This document shows positions 27,086 to 36,083 of a DNA stretch of 64,000 nt, in pieces (position 1 is the stretch's first letter; each line of letters begins with the position of its first letter). The DNA lies in contig OY781093.1 in NCBI GenBank assembly GCA_963676355.1, positions 620,001-684,000 of the forward strand. The letters are read 5' to 3'. Under the pieces are notes generated by a model, which was not told the DNA's origin, did no database searches, and saw only the letters and a program-made list of their open reading frames with translations. The stretch is from JAGLOK01 sp963676355 (GTDB lineage Bacteria; Bacillota; Clostridia; Christensenellales; UMGS416). The position numbers and the translations under genes are program-made.

Positions 27086-28536
27086 AAATGTATTTTTTAG
27101 GACTGGACATAGGGACAACGGGCTGTAAGAGCATGTTGTTTGATGAAAAGCTCAATATCATTTCTGAGGATTATATTGAGTATGATTTACAATACCCGGA
27201 TTCTGAATTTGTAGAGCAGAACCCTCTCGAGCTGTGGGAGATGACAAAACAAACAATAAAAAATACGGTAACGAAGTCTAAAGTAGTGCCGGAACAAATA
27301 AAAGCGATGGGCATAAGCACGCAAGGGATTGCATTCGTTCCAATAAACAAAGACGGAAAAGAGCTATACAACATAATAAGCTGGCTGGATACAAGGGCTA
27401 AAGACCAGATAAAACAAATTGAAGAAGTTTTAGACGCTGACTATATATTTAAAACAACTGGCAAAAGAATAAGCGCTTCATATACCCTGCCTAAAATTAT
27501 GTGGCTTAAAGACAACAAGCCTGATGTTTATGAGAACACATATAAGTTTTTAATGGTTATGGATTACGTAACATACAAATTAACCGGCGAAATAAAAACA
27601 GACTACTCTATGGCGTCAGGCACGATGATGCTTGATATTACAAAGCGTGATTGGGATATGCACATATTAAACTCATGTGGCATTGACACAGGCAAATTGC
27701 CGCAAGTAAAAAAGATGGGAGATATGGTCGGAATCTTGGATGCGAAAATTGCATCAGAGCTTGGGCTTAATCCCGATACTAAAGTCGTATTAGGCGCGCA
27801 GGATCAGAAGTGCGCAGCTTTAGGTGCTGGCATAGAAGAAGGAATCGTGACGGTGTCGCTGGGAACATCGACCGCAATAAGCGTGCTGTGCAAAGAGCCT
27901 GTTTTAGACAAACAGCAAAGGATACCATGCTTTGCACTGGATGAGAAAAACTATGTGCTTGAAGCTGTCATAAGTACTTCGGGTGTAACGTTTAAGTGGC
28001 TGAAGAAGCTCTTTGGTATGGAATATGATGATATGTGTACGCTTGCAGAAAAGGCTTCTCTGGGGTCAAATGAATTGTTTTTTTACCCGCATTTTACGGG
28101 AGCGGCAAGTCCGTATTGGAAGGAGAACGCAAAAGGGTTCTTCTACGGGATTTCCTTAAACACTGATAAATCGGACATGATAAGAAGCTTGCTTGAAGGC
28201 ATAGCTTTTCAGATGAAGATAAACATTGATGCCGCACAAGAAATAACGGGAATTAAGATAAACGAAATACGCTTGTTCGGCGGCGGGTCAAATCAAGAAT
28301 TGTGGGCACAGATAATAGCCGATGTAACAGGTCTGACAGTTAGCATTTTGTATACTTCGGAAGTTGCTAATGTGGGAGCTGCAATGCTTGCAATGGGCGC
28401 AATTGAGCATGAGGCGAAAGATTTATTTGATATTAATATGATTAAAATTCATTATGAGCCGGATACTTATGCGCGTGAAAAATACATAAAAGTACTACAA
28501 GACTATTTAAACATACAAAACAAAATTATTTCATAA
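27082..28536 (+). CDS. FGGY-family carbohydrate kinase (xylulokinase-like)
   Basis: The 484-residue product shows the actin-like FGGY fold: LGLDIGTTGCKSMLFD (ATP phosphate loop 1), SWLDTRAKDQ, VLGAQDQKCAALGAG with the catalytic Asp, VSLGTSTA, and the C-terminal LFGGGSNQELWAQIIAD (FGGY signature 2). Length fits xylulokinase or gluconokinase relatives. It phosphorylates a sugar or sugar acid with ATP. The ATGA overlap with NagA indicates translational coupling, so its product may feed, or be fed by, the deacetylase and isomerase in the same operon. The substrate cannot be told from sequence. Confidence 0.88.
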   Translation: MKMYFLGLDIGTTGCKSMLFDEKLNIISEDYIEYDLQYPDSEFVEQNPLELWEMTKQTIKNTVTKSKVVPEQIKAMGISTQGIAFVPINKDGKELYNIISWLDTRAKDQIKQIEEVLDADYIFKTTGKRISASYTLPKIMWLKDNKPDVYENTYKFLMVMDYVTYKLTGEIKTDYSMASGTMMLDITKRDWDMHILNSCGIDTGKLPQVKKMGDMVGILDAKIASELGLNPDTKVVLGAQDQKCAALGAGIEEGIVTVSLGTSTAISVLCKEPVLDKQQRIPCFALDEKNYVLEAVISTSGVTFKWLKKLFGMEYDDMCTLAEKASLGSNELFFYPHFTGAASPYWKENAKGFFYGISLNTDKSDMIRSLLEGIAFQMKINIDAAQEITGIKINEIRLFGGGSNQELWAQIIADVTGLTVSILYTSEVANVGAAMLAMGAIEHEAKDLFDINMIKIHYEPDTYAREKYIKVLQDYLNIQNKIIS

Positions 28537-28547
28537 AGGAGCAAACA

Positions 28548-29291
28548 ATGTCATTTTATTTTGGAGAAAAAACATGGCCGCAGCTTGAAAAAGCGGTTAA
28601 AGCAAACAGTGTGGTAATAATACCGGTGGGAACAACCGAAGAGCACGGCAGACATCTGCCTGTGGAAACTGACTCGCTTATTGCAGAGATGTACGGAGAC
28701 GCTTTCGGTGAGGCGCTTGACGGCGTTGTTCCAACGCTTGTAATGCGCCCTATATATTTTGGTTATTCGATGAATGTAGTGGAAAACTGGCCCGGTACAT
28801 TGAAAATAAGAACAAGAGTGTTTATGGACTATATGTTTGATATCATAAGCTCGCTTATTAAAATGGGCTTTAAGAAAGTGGTTCTGCTTGACTGTCACGG
28901 CAACCATGACGGACTTTTGCGTACAGTAATGCGTGAGATAGCCGATGCGACGGATCAGTTTATCTGCACGCTCTCGCCTGCAAAGCTTTGTGAAGCGGAG
29001 TATAACAGGATAAAAAAAGATCCTGAAGGCGATATCCATGGCGGCGAATGGGAAACGTCTATGATACTGGCGTTTAAGCCGGAGCTTGTGAATAAGTCGG
29101 AGTACACCAATGTTGACGCGATAAAATGCAATGGCAAATTACGCGGTCCTGTATCTACTTGGGGACTTCAGGAAACAAAAACAGGTCTTTTCGGTGATCC
29201 GACCTATTCCAGTGCTGAGCTTGGCAGAGCATGTCTTGAAGCAGGAGTAAAAGAAGGCGTAAAAATAATAGAAGAATACTACAAGCTTTAA
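28548..29291 (+). CDS. Creatininase-family amidohydrolase
   Basis: The 247-residue protein matches the creatininase fold: IPVGTTEEHGRHLPVETDSLIA (about residues 26-47, metal ligands Glu, His, Asp), DCHGNHDGLLRTV (about 121-133) and GDIHGGEWETSMIL (about 162-175, with metal-binding Glu). Family members are Zn or Mn hydrolases of amides and ring amides: creatininase, formamide hydrolases, and the mycofactocin-associated MftE peptidase. Among amino-sugar genes a deacylase or amidase on a sugar derivative is plausible, but no substrate can be assigned. AAAGGAG precedes the ATG 11 bases after the kinase stop. Confidence 0.85.
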   Translation: MSFYFGEKTWPQLEKAVKANSVVIIPVGTTEEHGRHLPVETDSLIAEMYGDAFGEALDGVVPTLVMRPIYFGYSMNVVENWPGTLKIRTRVFMDYMFDIISSLIKMGFKKVVLLDCHGNHDGLLRTVMREIADATDQFICTLSPAKLCEAEYNRIKKDPEGDIHGGEWETSMILAFKPELVNKSEYTNVDAIKCNGKLRGPVSTWGLQETKTGLFGDPTYSSAELGRACLEAGVKEGVKIIEEYYKL

Positions 29292-29310
29292 CATATATGA
29301 AGGAGAATTA

Positions 29311-30255
29311 GTGATGAAAAAAGATTTTGTATTTGAGCCTGCTGAATGGATTCCGTTTAGGGACAAAGAAGTACTTGAGCGTGTCAGGAACATAAAAAGA
29401 GAAGACATGGAGCGTCATGAAAATCCTGATTTTAAAATTAAGATAGTACCGGATGTAGGTGCATTGTGGGTGGCGGACATGTTCGCCCGCATAAAGGAAT
29501 CGGATGAAAAAGATCAAAAGCTTACTATGATTATGCCGAATCCGAGTGCCGCAACTTATGAAACGGTAGCAGAACTTATTAATCGCTTCAAAGTCGATTG
29601 CCGCAATGTTTATACTTTTAATATGGATGAATGGGCTGATGAAGACGGCAACGTTGCGCCGGAAAGCTATAAGGCTGGATTTAATCACTCTTTTATCAAG
29701 TATTTCTATAGCAAAATCGATCCGGAACTGCGTATGAAGCGGGAAAACTGTTGCGCGCCAACAACGGAAAACATTGCAGATTACAGCAAGATGATAAGTG
29801 AATGCGGAGATGGAGGCGCGGACATTTGCTACAGCGGGCCTGGTTGGGCGGGACATATTGCGTTTATTGACCCGGACACTAAAGAGTTTGCTTGCGACAA
29901 TGTGGAAGAATTCCTCAAGATGGATTCACGGATTGTATCACTACATCCATTAACTATTGCGCAGAACTCACTGCACGGAGTTTTTGGCTGCAGTGGTGAC
30001 ATTGCAAATGTGCCACCTAAAGCGGCTACCATAGGTCCTTCAGACGTGGCAAACAGCAAAAACCGTTTGGAGATGCATGCTCTAACTACAATGGGAACCA
30101 TATCTTCGTGGCAGAGAATGATATCACGGCTTGTTCTTTATGGACCTGTGACACCCGAAGTTCCTTCATCTATCTTGCAGCTTATGCCCACTTCCGTTTA
30201 TGTGAGTGAGCAGATTGCACAAGAGTTCGATTGTTGGGAAAATGTCGGGTATTGA
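29311..30255 (+). CDS. NagB-like glucosamine-6-phosphate isomerase family protein, catalytic site altered
   Basis: The 314-residue product aligns with the NagB/RpiA/PGL fold: a sugar-phosphate site around MPNPSAATY, the NMDEWADE motif matching the NMDEY motif of NagB, and GPGWAGHIAFIDP (about residues 177-189) matching the GxGxDGHIAFNEP loop. In this loop the general-base Asp of E. coli NagB (Asp141) is Ala and the Glu148 position is Asp, while the ring-opening His is kept. It is also longer than NagB (about 266 residues). The protein therefore probably does something other than classical deamination. GAAGGAG precedes the ATG and the gene ends the amino-sugar operon, 19 bases after the creatininase gene. 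Confidence 0.75.
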   Translation: MMKKDFVFEPAEWIPFRDKEVLERVRNIKREDMERHENPDFKIKIVPDVGALWVADMFARIKESDEKDQKLTMIMPNPSAATYETVAELINRFKVDCRNVYTFNMDEWADEDGNVAPESYKAGFNHSFIKYFYSKIDPELRMKRENCCAPTTENIADYSKMISECGDGGADICYSGPGWAGHIAFIDPDTKEFACDNVEEFLKMDSRIVSLHPLTIAQNSLHGVFGCSGDIANVPPKAATIGPSDVANSKNRLEMHALTTMGTISSWQRMISRLVLYGPVTPEVPSSILQLMPTSVYVSEQIAQEFDCWENVGY

Positions 30256-30332
30256 TTCTCGTTAAGCGCTTTTAGTTATTGTGAAAATAGATGCTTTTGG
30301 ATACTGTAACTAGATTTGAATAAAATAATAAT

Positions 30333-30374
30333 AACCTCTGTTTCCATAGTTAATTAAGGAAGCGGAGGTTTTTT
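30333..30374 (+). terminator. Rho-independent terminator of the NagA operon
   Basis: The arms AACCTCTGTTTCC and GGAAGCGGAGGTT pair with a few mismatches around an AT loop and are followed by a TTTT run. It lies 78 bases after the NagB-like stop codon. Confidence 0.7.
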
Positions 30375-30490
30375 AATTAACGAAAAGGTATGTTAAAAAC
30401 ACAGACGTTCATGATCTGCTTTGTAATTTCAAGAAAAAAGCATCTGTTAAATACAGCAATGATAAAGAACTTTTATACATAATGAAATTG

Positions 30491-30499
30491 TGTTATAAT
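30491..30499 (+). promoter_or_regulatory. Extended -10 promoter of the orphan lipoprotein
   Basis: TGTTATAAT is a perfect extended -10 (TGnTATAAT). A weak -35 (TTTTAT) lies 17 bases upstream. Transcription should begin near 30506, just at the edge of the palindrome at 30507. Confidence 0.55.
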
Positions 30500-30506
30500 C
30501 TACTGC

Positions 30507-30528
30507 ATTGTGGCATAAATGACACAAT
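30507..30528. promoter_or_regulatory. 22-base near-perfect palindrome, probable operator
   Basis: Arms ATTGTG and CACAAT flank a centre CAT-AA-ATG, giving 18 of 22 symmetric positions. It begins about 7 bases downstream of the -10 box, where a bound repressor would block transcription start. The lipoprotein ATG is 35 bases further on. Confidence 0.5.
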
Positions 30529-30562
30529 ATAGGATAAAAATTATGTACTAAAGGAGAAAAAC

Positions 30563-31492
30563 ATGAAAAAATTTATTTGGATAGTTTTATCTATTATGCT
30601 GATTATGTCTTTTTCGGCTTGCTCCAAAGATAAATCTGAGCAAAGTGAAGAGTCAATAGTGGTTCATTCGGAAGAGGATGAAAGCGAAAATAGCAATGAA
30701 GAAGAAGTGACTTCGGATGAAAAATTAGGTACTTCATATTCTGACGGACAGCTAAAATACAACTTGCTGGGGTCAAAAATTGAAGAGCAGGGTGACTATA
30801 AATATCTTATCGTTGAACTTGAAGTTTACAACGACGGAAATGAAGATATTAAATTTTCGGCATTTGACAGACTTACTTTATATGGCGGAAATGAAGAATA
30901 TTCATTGGACCTTTTTGTAAGCTTGGATGCGAATCTTGAAGGAAGCATCACACCTGGAAACAAAATTATGGGTGAAGTTGGCTTTGATATTACAGATAGT
31001 TCAGATGATAACTACGTGCTGCACATTGGAGAAAATTTTGAATATAAACCTGCCATACAAATTGGCGCTGACGAAATTGGTGCTACATTTGAACAGCAGT
31101 TTGAATCAAGTGGCGTTGAGAGTGAATATGCGATTGGAGTGCCGGTTGAATCCGAGCAGCTTAATATATTACTTAAATCCGCAACAGTAATCCCGAGTGA
31201 TAAAGAAGGAAAAGAAGTTCTTCTTTTAGATCTCGACATTACCAACAACGACAGTGAATCGGCAACCTTTATGCTTGGATTAAACTTCAATGGTGTTTAT
31301 ACATCAGAGGGTGTTAAGATGGATTCTGAAGCCACAGAGTGGACACTGCAAAGCACAGTGGAATCTGGAGAAACTGCAAGCGGAATTGCTTCATTTTATA
31401 TTGAAGAAGGTACAAGGGATTTTTATATGACAGTAACACCGGATCTTGACTCATTTTCAGAGACAAAAAATATAGTTTTTACGGCGGAATAA
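30563..31492 (+). CDS. Lipoprotein with two DUF4352-like beta-sandwich domains
   Basis: The 309-residue protein has a lipoprotein signal (MKKF, hydrophobic core, lipobox FSAC, Cys20) and a Glu/Ser-rich acidic linker (about 25-55). Two similar Ig-like units follow, about 60-175 and about 195-309; each has a YLIVELEVYNDG or LLLDLDITNND strand, the pattern of the DUF4352/TelA-like fold. Such proteins sit on the outer face of the membrane and are of unknown function. AAAGGAG precedes the ATG. It is a single-gene unit with its own promoter, operator-like palindrome and terminator, and is not obviously linked to either neighbouring sugar operon. Confidence 0.7.
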   Translation: MKKFIWIVLSIMLIMSFSACSKDKSEQSEESIVVHSEEDESENSNEEEVTSDEKLGTSYSDGQLKYNLLGSKIEEQGDYKYLIVELEVYNDGNEDIKFSAFDRLTLYGGNEEYSLDLFVSLDANLEGSITPGNKIMGEVGFDITDSSDDNYVLHIGENFEYKPAIQIGADEIGATFEQQFESSGVESEYAIGVPVESEQLNILLKSATVIPSDKEGKEVLLLDLDITNNDSESATFMLGLNFNGVYTSEGVKMDSEATEWTLQSTVESGETASGIASFYIEEGTRDFYMTVTPDLDSFSETKNIVFTAE

Positions 31493-31506
31493 AAAACTAA
31501 TACATC

Positions 31507-31537
31507 AAGCCTGCTTCTCAATGGAGCAGGCTTTTTT
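31507..31537 (+). terminator. Rho-independent terminator of the orphan lipoprotein
   Basis: A perfect 9-base stem AAGCCTGCT/AGCAGGCTT with a 9-base loop is followed by TTTT, 14 bases after the stop codon. Confidence 0.85.
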
Positions 31538-31717
31538 ATATACGAATTATTTAAATCTGATTATCTGGCTGATTACAAAATTACTTGCATTGTGAAAATG
31601 CCATAATCGTGTGTTTTTATGACACAGACACCTAATGTGGTATTTTAGCTTTCGACAAATTTATACTAGGCTAAGTGATTCTGATAGAAAAATTAACCGT
31701 TTAGAGAAAAAAACCTA

Positions 31718-31746
31718 TTGGAGATTGCTGGCAAATGTTATACTAT
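31718..31746 (+). promoter_or_regulatory. Predicted promoter of the YesN/YesM/YtfQ-like operon
   Basis: TTGGAG and TACTAT are separated by 17 bases, and the -10 box lies 58 bases upstream of the regulator ATG. Upstream at 31610-31626 a TGTG...CACA motif with an ATGACACA half-site resembles the palindrome at 30507-30528. Confidence 0.4.
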
Positions 31747-31803
31747 ACATAAATAAATTGCAATTTAAATGAAAAAAGCACATCTGTTAGAAGGGAATAT
31801 AAA

Positions 31804-33420
31804 ATGTACAAAGTCTTTCTTGTTGAAGACGAGGTTGTTGTTCGTGAAGGAATAAGAAAAAATATTCTCTGGGAGCAGTATGGTTTTCACTATGTCGGTG
31901 ATTCTCCGGACGGTGAACTTGCATTACCGCAAATTCGCCAGATTAAGCCCGACCTATTGATAACTGACATCAAAATGCCATTTATGGATGGTTTGGCATT
32001 GATTGAGTTAGTGCGCAGAGAACTGCCCAGAACAAAGTTCGTCATAATCAGTGGATATGACGACTTTTCGTATGCTCAAAAAGCGATAAAAATGGGCGTT
32101 GATCGTTATATATTAAAGCCTATTACAAAAGAAAAGATGGCAGATATTCTGACTGACTTGCATAAAAAAATGGATTCTGAACAGCAGCAACAGGAATATA
32201 TGACACGCTTTCAACAGGAAGCAAAGGAGTATGAAACGTTTTCGCGAAGACGTCTTTTTGAGCAGATTGTAACAGGTGGATTAAGCGTTTCGCAAATTTC
32301 TGAAAAGGCAAAATCTATGGGCATAAATGTTAATGCCCCGTTTTACAATATTGTGCTTTTTTCACTAAACAGCTCAGAATATAACGGAAGCACTCCTGAA
32401 AGTTATACCGACACGCTTGCTGTTGTGCAAAACAACATAAGCCGGATTATTCATCGCTATCAGGAATTTATTTTATTTAACTGGAATGTTACTACATACG
32501 CAGTATTAATTAAAGGCAGTGAAGATGATATAAGGCGCAGCACAGAAGAGTGTATAGGAAGCATTAAAAACTGCTGCGAAGAAGGCGGAAACGATGTCAA
32601 GTGGCACATAGCAAGCGGATCAGCTGTGCCAAGGCTTAGTTCCATTCCTCTTTGCTTTGTTGAGGCAAGCCGTATTTTATCTTATCGCTATCTGTGCCCG
32701 AATGAACACATACTTTCTGATTCAAGCATAAATTGTTTTCGGCAAGCTGATAGTGGACAATCAGCTGAAAACAAAAAAGAAATTGATCAGGAGCGCATAC
32801 GTAAGTTTTTAAGCGATGGCACTGTGGATGAGATTGGGAGCTTTATTGATCAATTACTGCAAAGTGTTGGTGAGGAAGCTGCATCAATGTCAATGTTTTG
32901 CAGATATCTCGCAATGACGATTTATTTTGCAGCAGAGGAATACTTGGCTTCAATCGAATGCCGCATGGATAATTTCTGGCCGCTGGAGCTGCGATCTAAC
33001 ATAAATGCGTCATCACCAGAAGAATCGTTTCAATATGCTCGCAAAATTTTAGGACAGGCAATAGAGCTGCGCGACAGCGAAAGCAAAAAACAGCAGCGTG
33101 ATCTTCTGCGTAAGGCTTTGGAGTTTATAAATGAAAATTATTCAGATGAAACGATTTCACTGGATAAGGTGGCAAGAAAAGTAAACATCAGCCCAAATTA
33201 TTTTTCGGCGATGTTCAGTCAGGAAATAGGTCAGACGTTTGTGGAACATCTTACAAACAGGCGTATTGATGAAGCAAAGCGTATGCTTCGCCAAACGGAT
33301 ATGCGCTCAAGTGAAATTGCGTTCGCTGTCGGATATAAAGATCCACACTATTTTAGCTTTGTGTTTAAGAAGGTTTCAGGCCGCACGCCCAGTGAATACC
33401 GCAGAGAGAAAAGGCAATGA
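31804..33420 (+). CDS. YesN-type response regulator with AraC DNA-binding domain (second copy)
   Basis: The 538-residue product has a receiver domain with phospho-acceptor Asp55 in LITDIKMPFMDG, a switch Lys in LKPITKEK, a middle region, and a C-terminal AraC double helix-turn-helix (about 440-538; NYFSAMFSQEIGQTF, then DPHYFSFVFKKVSGRTPSEYR). It is phosphorylated by the kinase encoded next, with which its gene overlaps by 4 bases. Because the same operon contains a YtfQ-like lipoprotein and is followed by a YtfQRT/YjfF transporter, this regulator probably activates that transporter in response to its sugar. An AGAAGGG site precedes the ATG. Confidence 0.93.
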   Translation: MYKVFLVEDEVVVREGIRKNILWEQYGFHYVGDSPDGELALPQIRQIKPDLLITDIKMPFMDGLALIELVRRELPRTKFVIISGYDDFSYAQKAIKMGVDRYILKPITKEKMADILTDLHKKMDSEQQQQEYMTRFQQEAKEYETFSRRRLFEQIVTGGLSVSQISEKAKSMGINVNAPFYNIVLFSLNSSEYNGSTPESYTDTLAVVQNNISRIIHRYQEFILFNWNVTTYAVLIKGSEDDIRRSTEECIGSIKNCCEEGGNDVKWHIASGSAVPRLSSIPLCFVEASRILSYRYLCPNEHILSDSSINCFRQADSGQSAENKKEIDQERIRKFLSDGTVDEIGSFIDQLLQSVGEEAASMSMFCRYLAMTIYFAAEEYLASIECRMDNFWPLELRSNINASSPEESFQYARKILGQAIELRDSESKKQQRDLLRKALEFINENYSDETISLDKVARKVNISPNYFSAMFSQEIGQTFVEHLTNRRIDEAKRMLRQTDMRSSEIAFAVGYKDPHYFSFVFKKVSGRTPSEYRREKRQ

Positions 33421-34874
33421 ATTTAAACTTAAACTATCTACAAAAAAACATCAGCGCAAAAAATACAATGCAGGACAAACTATGGAGAATGATTCTCTTA
33501 ATTGCACTGCCTCTTATGGTGGTTATTTTGGTTATTGCATCCATCGGTATCGCGTATGTGCTCAGATATAATTCGATTTTAAATAATGTGACTTCTGCAT
33601 CTGAATTTAACCAGAATTTTAAAGATGATGTAGATTTAAAGATGTATTATTATGTTATTGACAGTCAGTACTCCGAGGGTTTGCCGCTAAAGGAAGTGCA
33701 GTCGGCTGAACTTATTGCAACAAAGCTTATTGATACAACAAGTGAAAGAGAAAGTTTGCGGGCGATAAGCAGCGTTGTGAATTTGTGCCACAATCTTGAA
33801 GACAAGATGCTTCTCATCGCAGAAACTGAAGGATATGAATCCCGTGAAGAACAGTTGGAGCAAAACATTTATGTTCTGACTGACCTGATTCAAAAATATA
33901 TGTATACATATCTTTATTTTGAAGCGGCACACATGAGCTACATGCAGACTGCAATGATAAAAAACATGGTTATTATGTTAGTTATAACCTTAGTTTTATC
34001 AATGGTCCTTTTATATTTTCTGCTTGCAAGATCCAAAAAGCTCAGCGAGAAAATCGCAGGTCCTATCGATGAAATCTGCGAGAGGCTTGAAGCAATCGGC
34101 AAGGGGAACCTGATGGTTTGTGATCCGATACGCGCGGATGTGGAAGAAGTTCAGATTCTCTCATATGGAATTGAGAATATGGTGGGACGGCTTAAAAATC
34201 AGATTGAAAAGAATGCTGAGCAAGAAAAGCAGCGTAGACGCATGGAGCTAGCGCTTTTGCAGGCACAGATTAGCCCTCACTTTTTATATAATACGCTTGA
34301 TACCATCGTTTGGCTGATTGAGCCCGGCGAGATTGAATCCGCTGTTGCGATGATTTGTAGTTTATCAAATTATTTCCGCATTTCGCTTAGCAACGGGAAA
34401 AACGTTATTACGCTCGAAGAGGAAGAGCAACATATTCGTAGCTATCTTGAAATACAGAGGATGCGCTACAGAGATTTAATGGAGTATGAAATTGATATTC
34501 CTGATAGTCTAAAACACTACATCCTTCCGAAGCTTACGTTGCAGCCTTTGGTGGAAAATGCGCTGTATCATGGCATTAAGGTAAGGCGGCGCAAAGGATT
34601 TATACGTGTAACTGGAAGAGCACATGGAGATTGTATCATACTTGAAGTTTCCGATGATGGCTCGGGCATGAATGAGAAACGCCTCGAGGAGGTGCGCGCT
34701 TATCTTGTGGATCAAAAGAACGAAGGCTTTGGCTTGAGGACGGTTCATCAAAGAATACGTATACTTTTTGGAGCAGCATATGGATTAACTGTGGAAAGCG
34801 AAGCAGAAGTCGGCACAAAAATTATTGTTAAAATTCCGATGAAGACGGTGGAGAAGGAGTTAATGGATGAATAA
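33417..34874 (+). CDS. YesM-type sensor histidine kinase (second copy)
   Basis: The 485-residue kinase has a membrane helix at about 27-47 (LLIALPLMVVILVIASIGIAYV), an extracellular domain of only about 130 residues, a second helix (MVIMLVITLVLSMVLLYFLL), a HAMP domain, and the His_kinase domain with QISPHFLYNTLDT, where His288 is phosphorylated. The ATPase domain shows LQPLVENALYHG and VSDDGSGM. The sensor is too small to hold a sugar-binding domain, which fits a kinase that reads the loaded state of the lipoprotein encoded directly downstream (8-base overlap). The ATGA overlap with the regulator and the 8-base overlap with the lipoprotein gene indicate one tightly coupled unit. Confidence 0.93.
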   Translation: MNLNLNYLQKNISAKNTMQDKLWRMILLIALPLMVVILVIASIGIAYVLRYNSILNNVTSASEFNQNFKDDVDLKMYYYVIDSQYSEGLPLKEVQSAELIATKLIDTTSERESLRAISSVVNLCHNLEDKMLLIAETEGYESREEQLEQNIYVLTDLIQKYMYTYLYFEAAHMSYMQTAMIKNMVIMLVITLVLSMVLLYFLLARSKKLSEKIAGPIDEICERLEAIGKGNLMVCDPIRADVEEVQILSYGIENMVGRLKNQIEKNAEQEKQRRRMELALLQAQISPHFLYNTLDTIVWLIEPGEIESAVAMICSLSNYFRISLSNGKNVITLEEEEQHIRSYLEIQRMRYRDLMEYEIDIPDSLKHYILPKLTLQPLVENALYHGIKVRRRKGFIRVTGRAHGDCIILEVSDDGSGMNEKRLEEVRAYLVDQKNEGFGLRTVHQRIRILFGAAYGLTVESEAEVGTKIIVKIPMKTVEKELMDE

Positions 34875-35862
34875 AAAATTTTTAGTTATTGCTCTATGCC
34901 TTGCTCTTGTACTTTGTGGCTGCGAGAAAGTCGATGAACCTCCTGAAGAAAAAAAAGAAAATAGTATGATTGTTGTTGGATTTTCGCAGGTAGGAGCAGA
35001 GTCTGAATGGCGTGTGGCCAACACTGAAAATATGAAGGCTGTCTTAAGCGAAGGCCATGGATATGAACTTATCTATGAAGATGCTCGAAATAGACCTGAA
35101 AATCAAATTAGGTCAATACGCACGTTTATCCAGCAGCAAGTAGATTTTATTGTTGTCTCTCCAATTGTAGAGACTGGCTGGAACTCAATTTTGCTTGAAG
35201 CAAAAGAGGCAAATATACCGGTAATAATAACAGATCGATATATTAAGGAAGTGGATAAAAATTTGTATACAGCTTATGTTGGTTCGGATTTTAGGCAAGA
35301 GGGCGAAAAGGCTGTAGTGTGGCTTGAAGAGTTGATGCAAAAACAAGACAGAGCAGAAGAGCCTTTGAGAATTATCCACATTCAAGGAACTATTGGGTCA
35401 TCGGCTCAAATAGGACGAACTGCTGCACTGGAGCAGGCTGTTGAAAAAAATGAAAACTGGGAAATGGTAGCTCAGATTTGCGGCGATTTTACAAGAGCTA
35501 AAGCCTATGAAGACATGAGCGAACTATTAAAGCAGACTAAAGATATAGATGTGGTTTACTGCGAAAATGACGGAGAAGCGCTTGGCGCAATTGACGCTTT
35601 GGAAGAAGCGGGGCTTATATGCAATGCAGAAAATGGTGTTATTGTAATATCATTCGATGCGACAAGGCTGGGGCTTGAATATTGCCTTGCGGGCAAGATT
35701 GCCTTAAATATTGAATGCAATCCCCTTCAAGGGCCTTATGTTGATGAAATAATACAGCAGCTGTTGCGCGGCGAGAAGGTTGAAAAGGAAAAATTCATTG
35801 ATGAGACGCAATTTGAGTATTCTACAATAACCCAAGAAATGATTGAAGTAAGAGATTACTAA
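34867..35862 (+). CDS. YtfQ-like sugar-binding lipoprotein, probable co-sensor
   Basis: The 331-residue protein has a lipoprotein signal (lipobox LCGC, Cys19) and a periplasmic-binding fold of the RbsB/YtfQ type. Stretches such as VVGFSQVGAESEWRVAN, ENQIRSIRTFI, VSPIVETGWNSILLEAKEA, ITDRYI and IHIQGTIGSSAQIGRT closely resemble galactofuranose-binding YtfQ. The gene overlaps the kinase gene by 8 bases and is separated from the transporter by a terminator, so its main role is probably to present sugar to the small extracellular domain of the kinase, as known for kinase-regulator-binding-protein triads. It could also deliver sugar to the transporter. Confidence 0.88.
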   Translation: MNKKFLVIALCLALVLCGCEKVDEPPEEKKENSMIVVGFSQVGAESEWRVANTENMKAVLSEGHGYELIYEDARNRPENQIRSIRTFIQQQVDFIVVSPIVETGWNSILLEAKEANIPVIITDRYIKEVDKNLYTAYVGSDFRQEGEKAVVWLEELMQKQDRAEEPLRIIHIQGTIGSSAQIGRTAALEQAVEKNENWEMVAQICGDFTRAKAYEDMSELLKQTKDIDVVYCENDGEALGAIDALEEAGLICNAENGVIVISFDATRLGLEYCLAGKIALNIECNPLQGPYVDEIIQQLLRGEKVEKEKFIDETQFEYSTITQEMIEVRDY

Positions 35863-35909
35863 TAGCATTTATATACAAAATAACCCCTGTTGGTTTATAT
35901 GATTATACT

Positions 35910-35949
35910 AAATCCAAGGTTTTGCTGATTGCAAAACGTTGGATTTTTT
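35910..35949 (+). terminator. Rho-independent terminator between sensor operon and transporter
   Basis: AAATCCAA and TTTTGC pair with GCAAAA and TTGGATTT around a 5-base loop and a GG/CG mismatch, followed by a T-run. It ends 190 bases before the transporter start. Confidence 0.75.
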
Positions 35950-36083
35950 ACAGAAACGGTTGAAATTTTACGATTTGCAAAAATTAAACGACAGTAAAAG
36001 TAATTCGATAGTTTATTATCTATCAAAGGTTGTTCGTTTTTTTATTAGGCATGCTAAATATTGTATATTTAAATTTAAAGGTA

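Larger units (their letters stand above)
30256..30562. other. 307-base intergenic region before the orphan lipoprotein
   Basis: It holds a terminator for the upstream operon, an extended -10 promoter and a 22-base palindrome, all listed separately. No ORF with a ribosome binding site is seen. Confidence 0.6.

Noticed and set aside
28551..29039. 162-residue open frame on the minus strand
   Set aside because: Antisense to the creatininase-family gene, which has full motifs.
29308..29856. 182-residue open frame on the minus strand
   Set aside because: Antisense to the NagB-like gene; no family resemblance.
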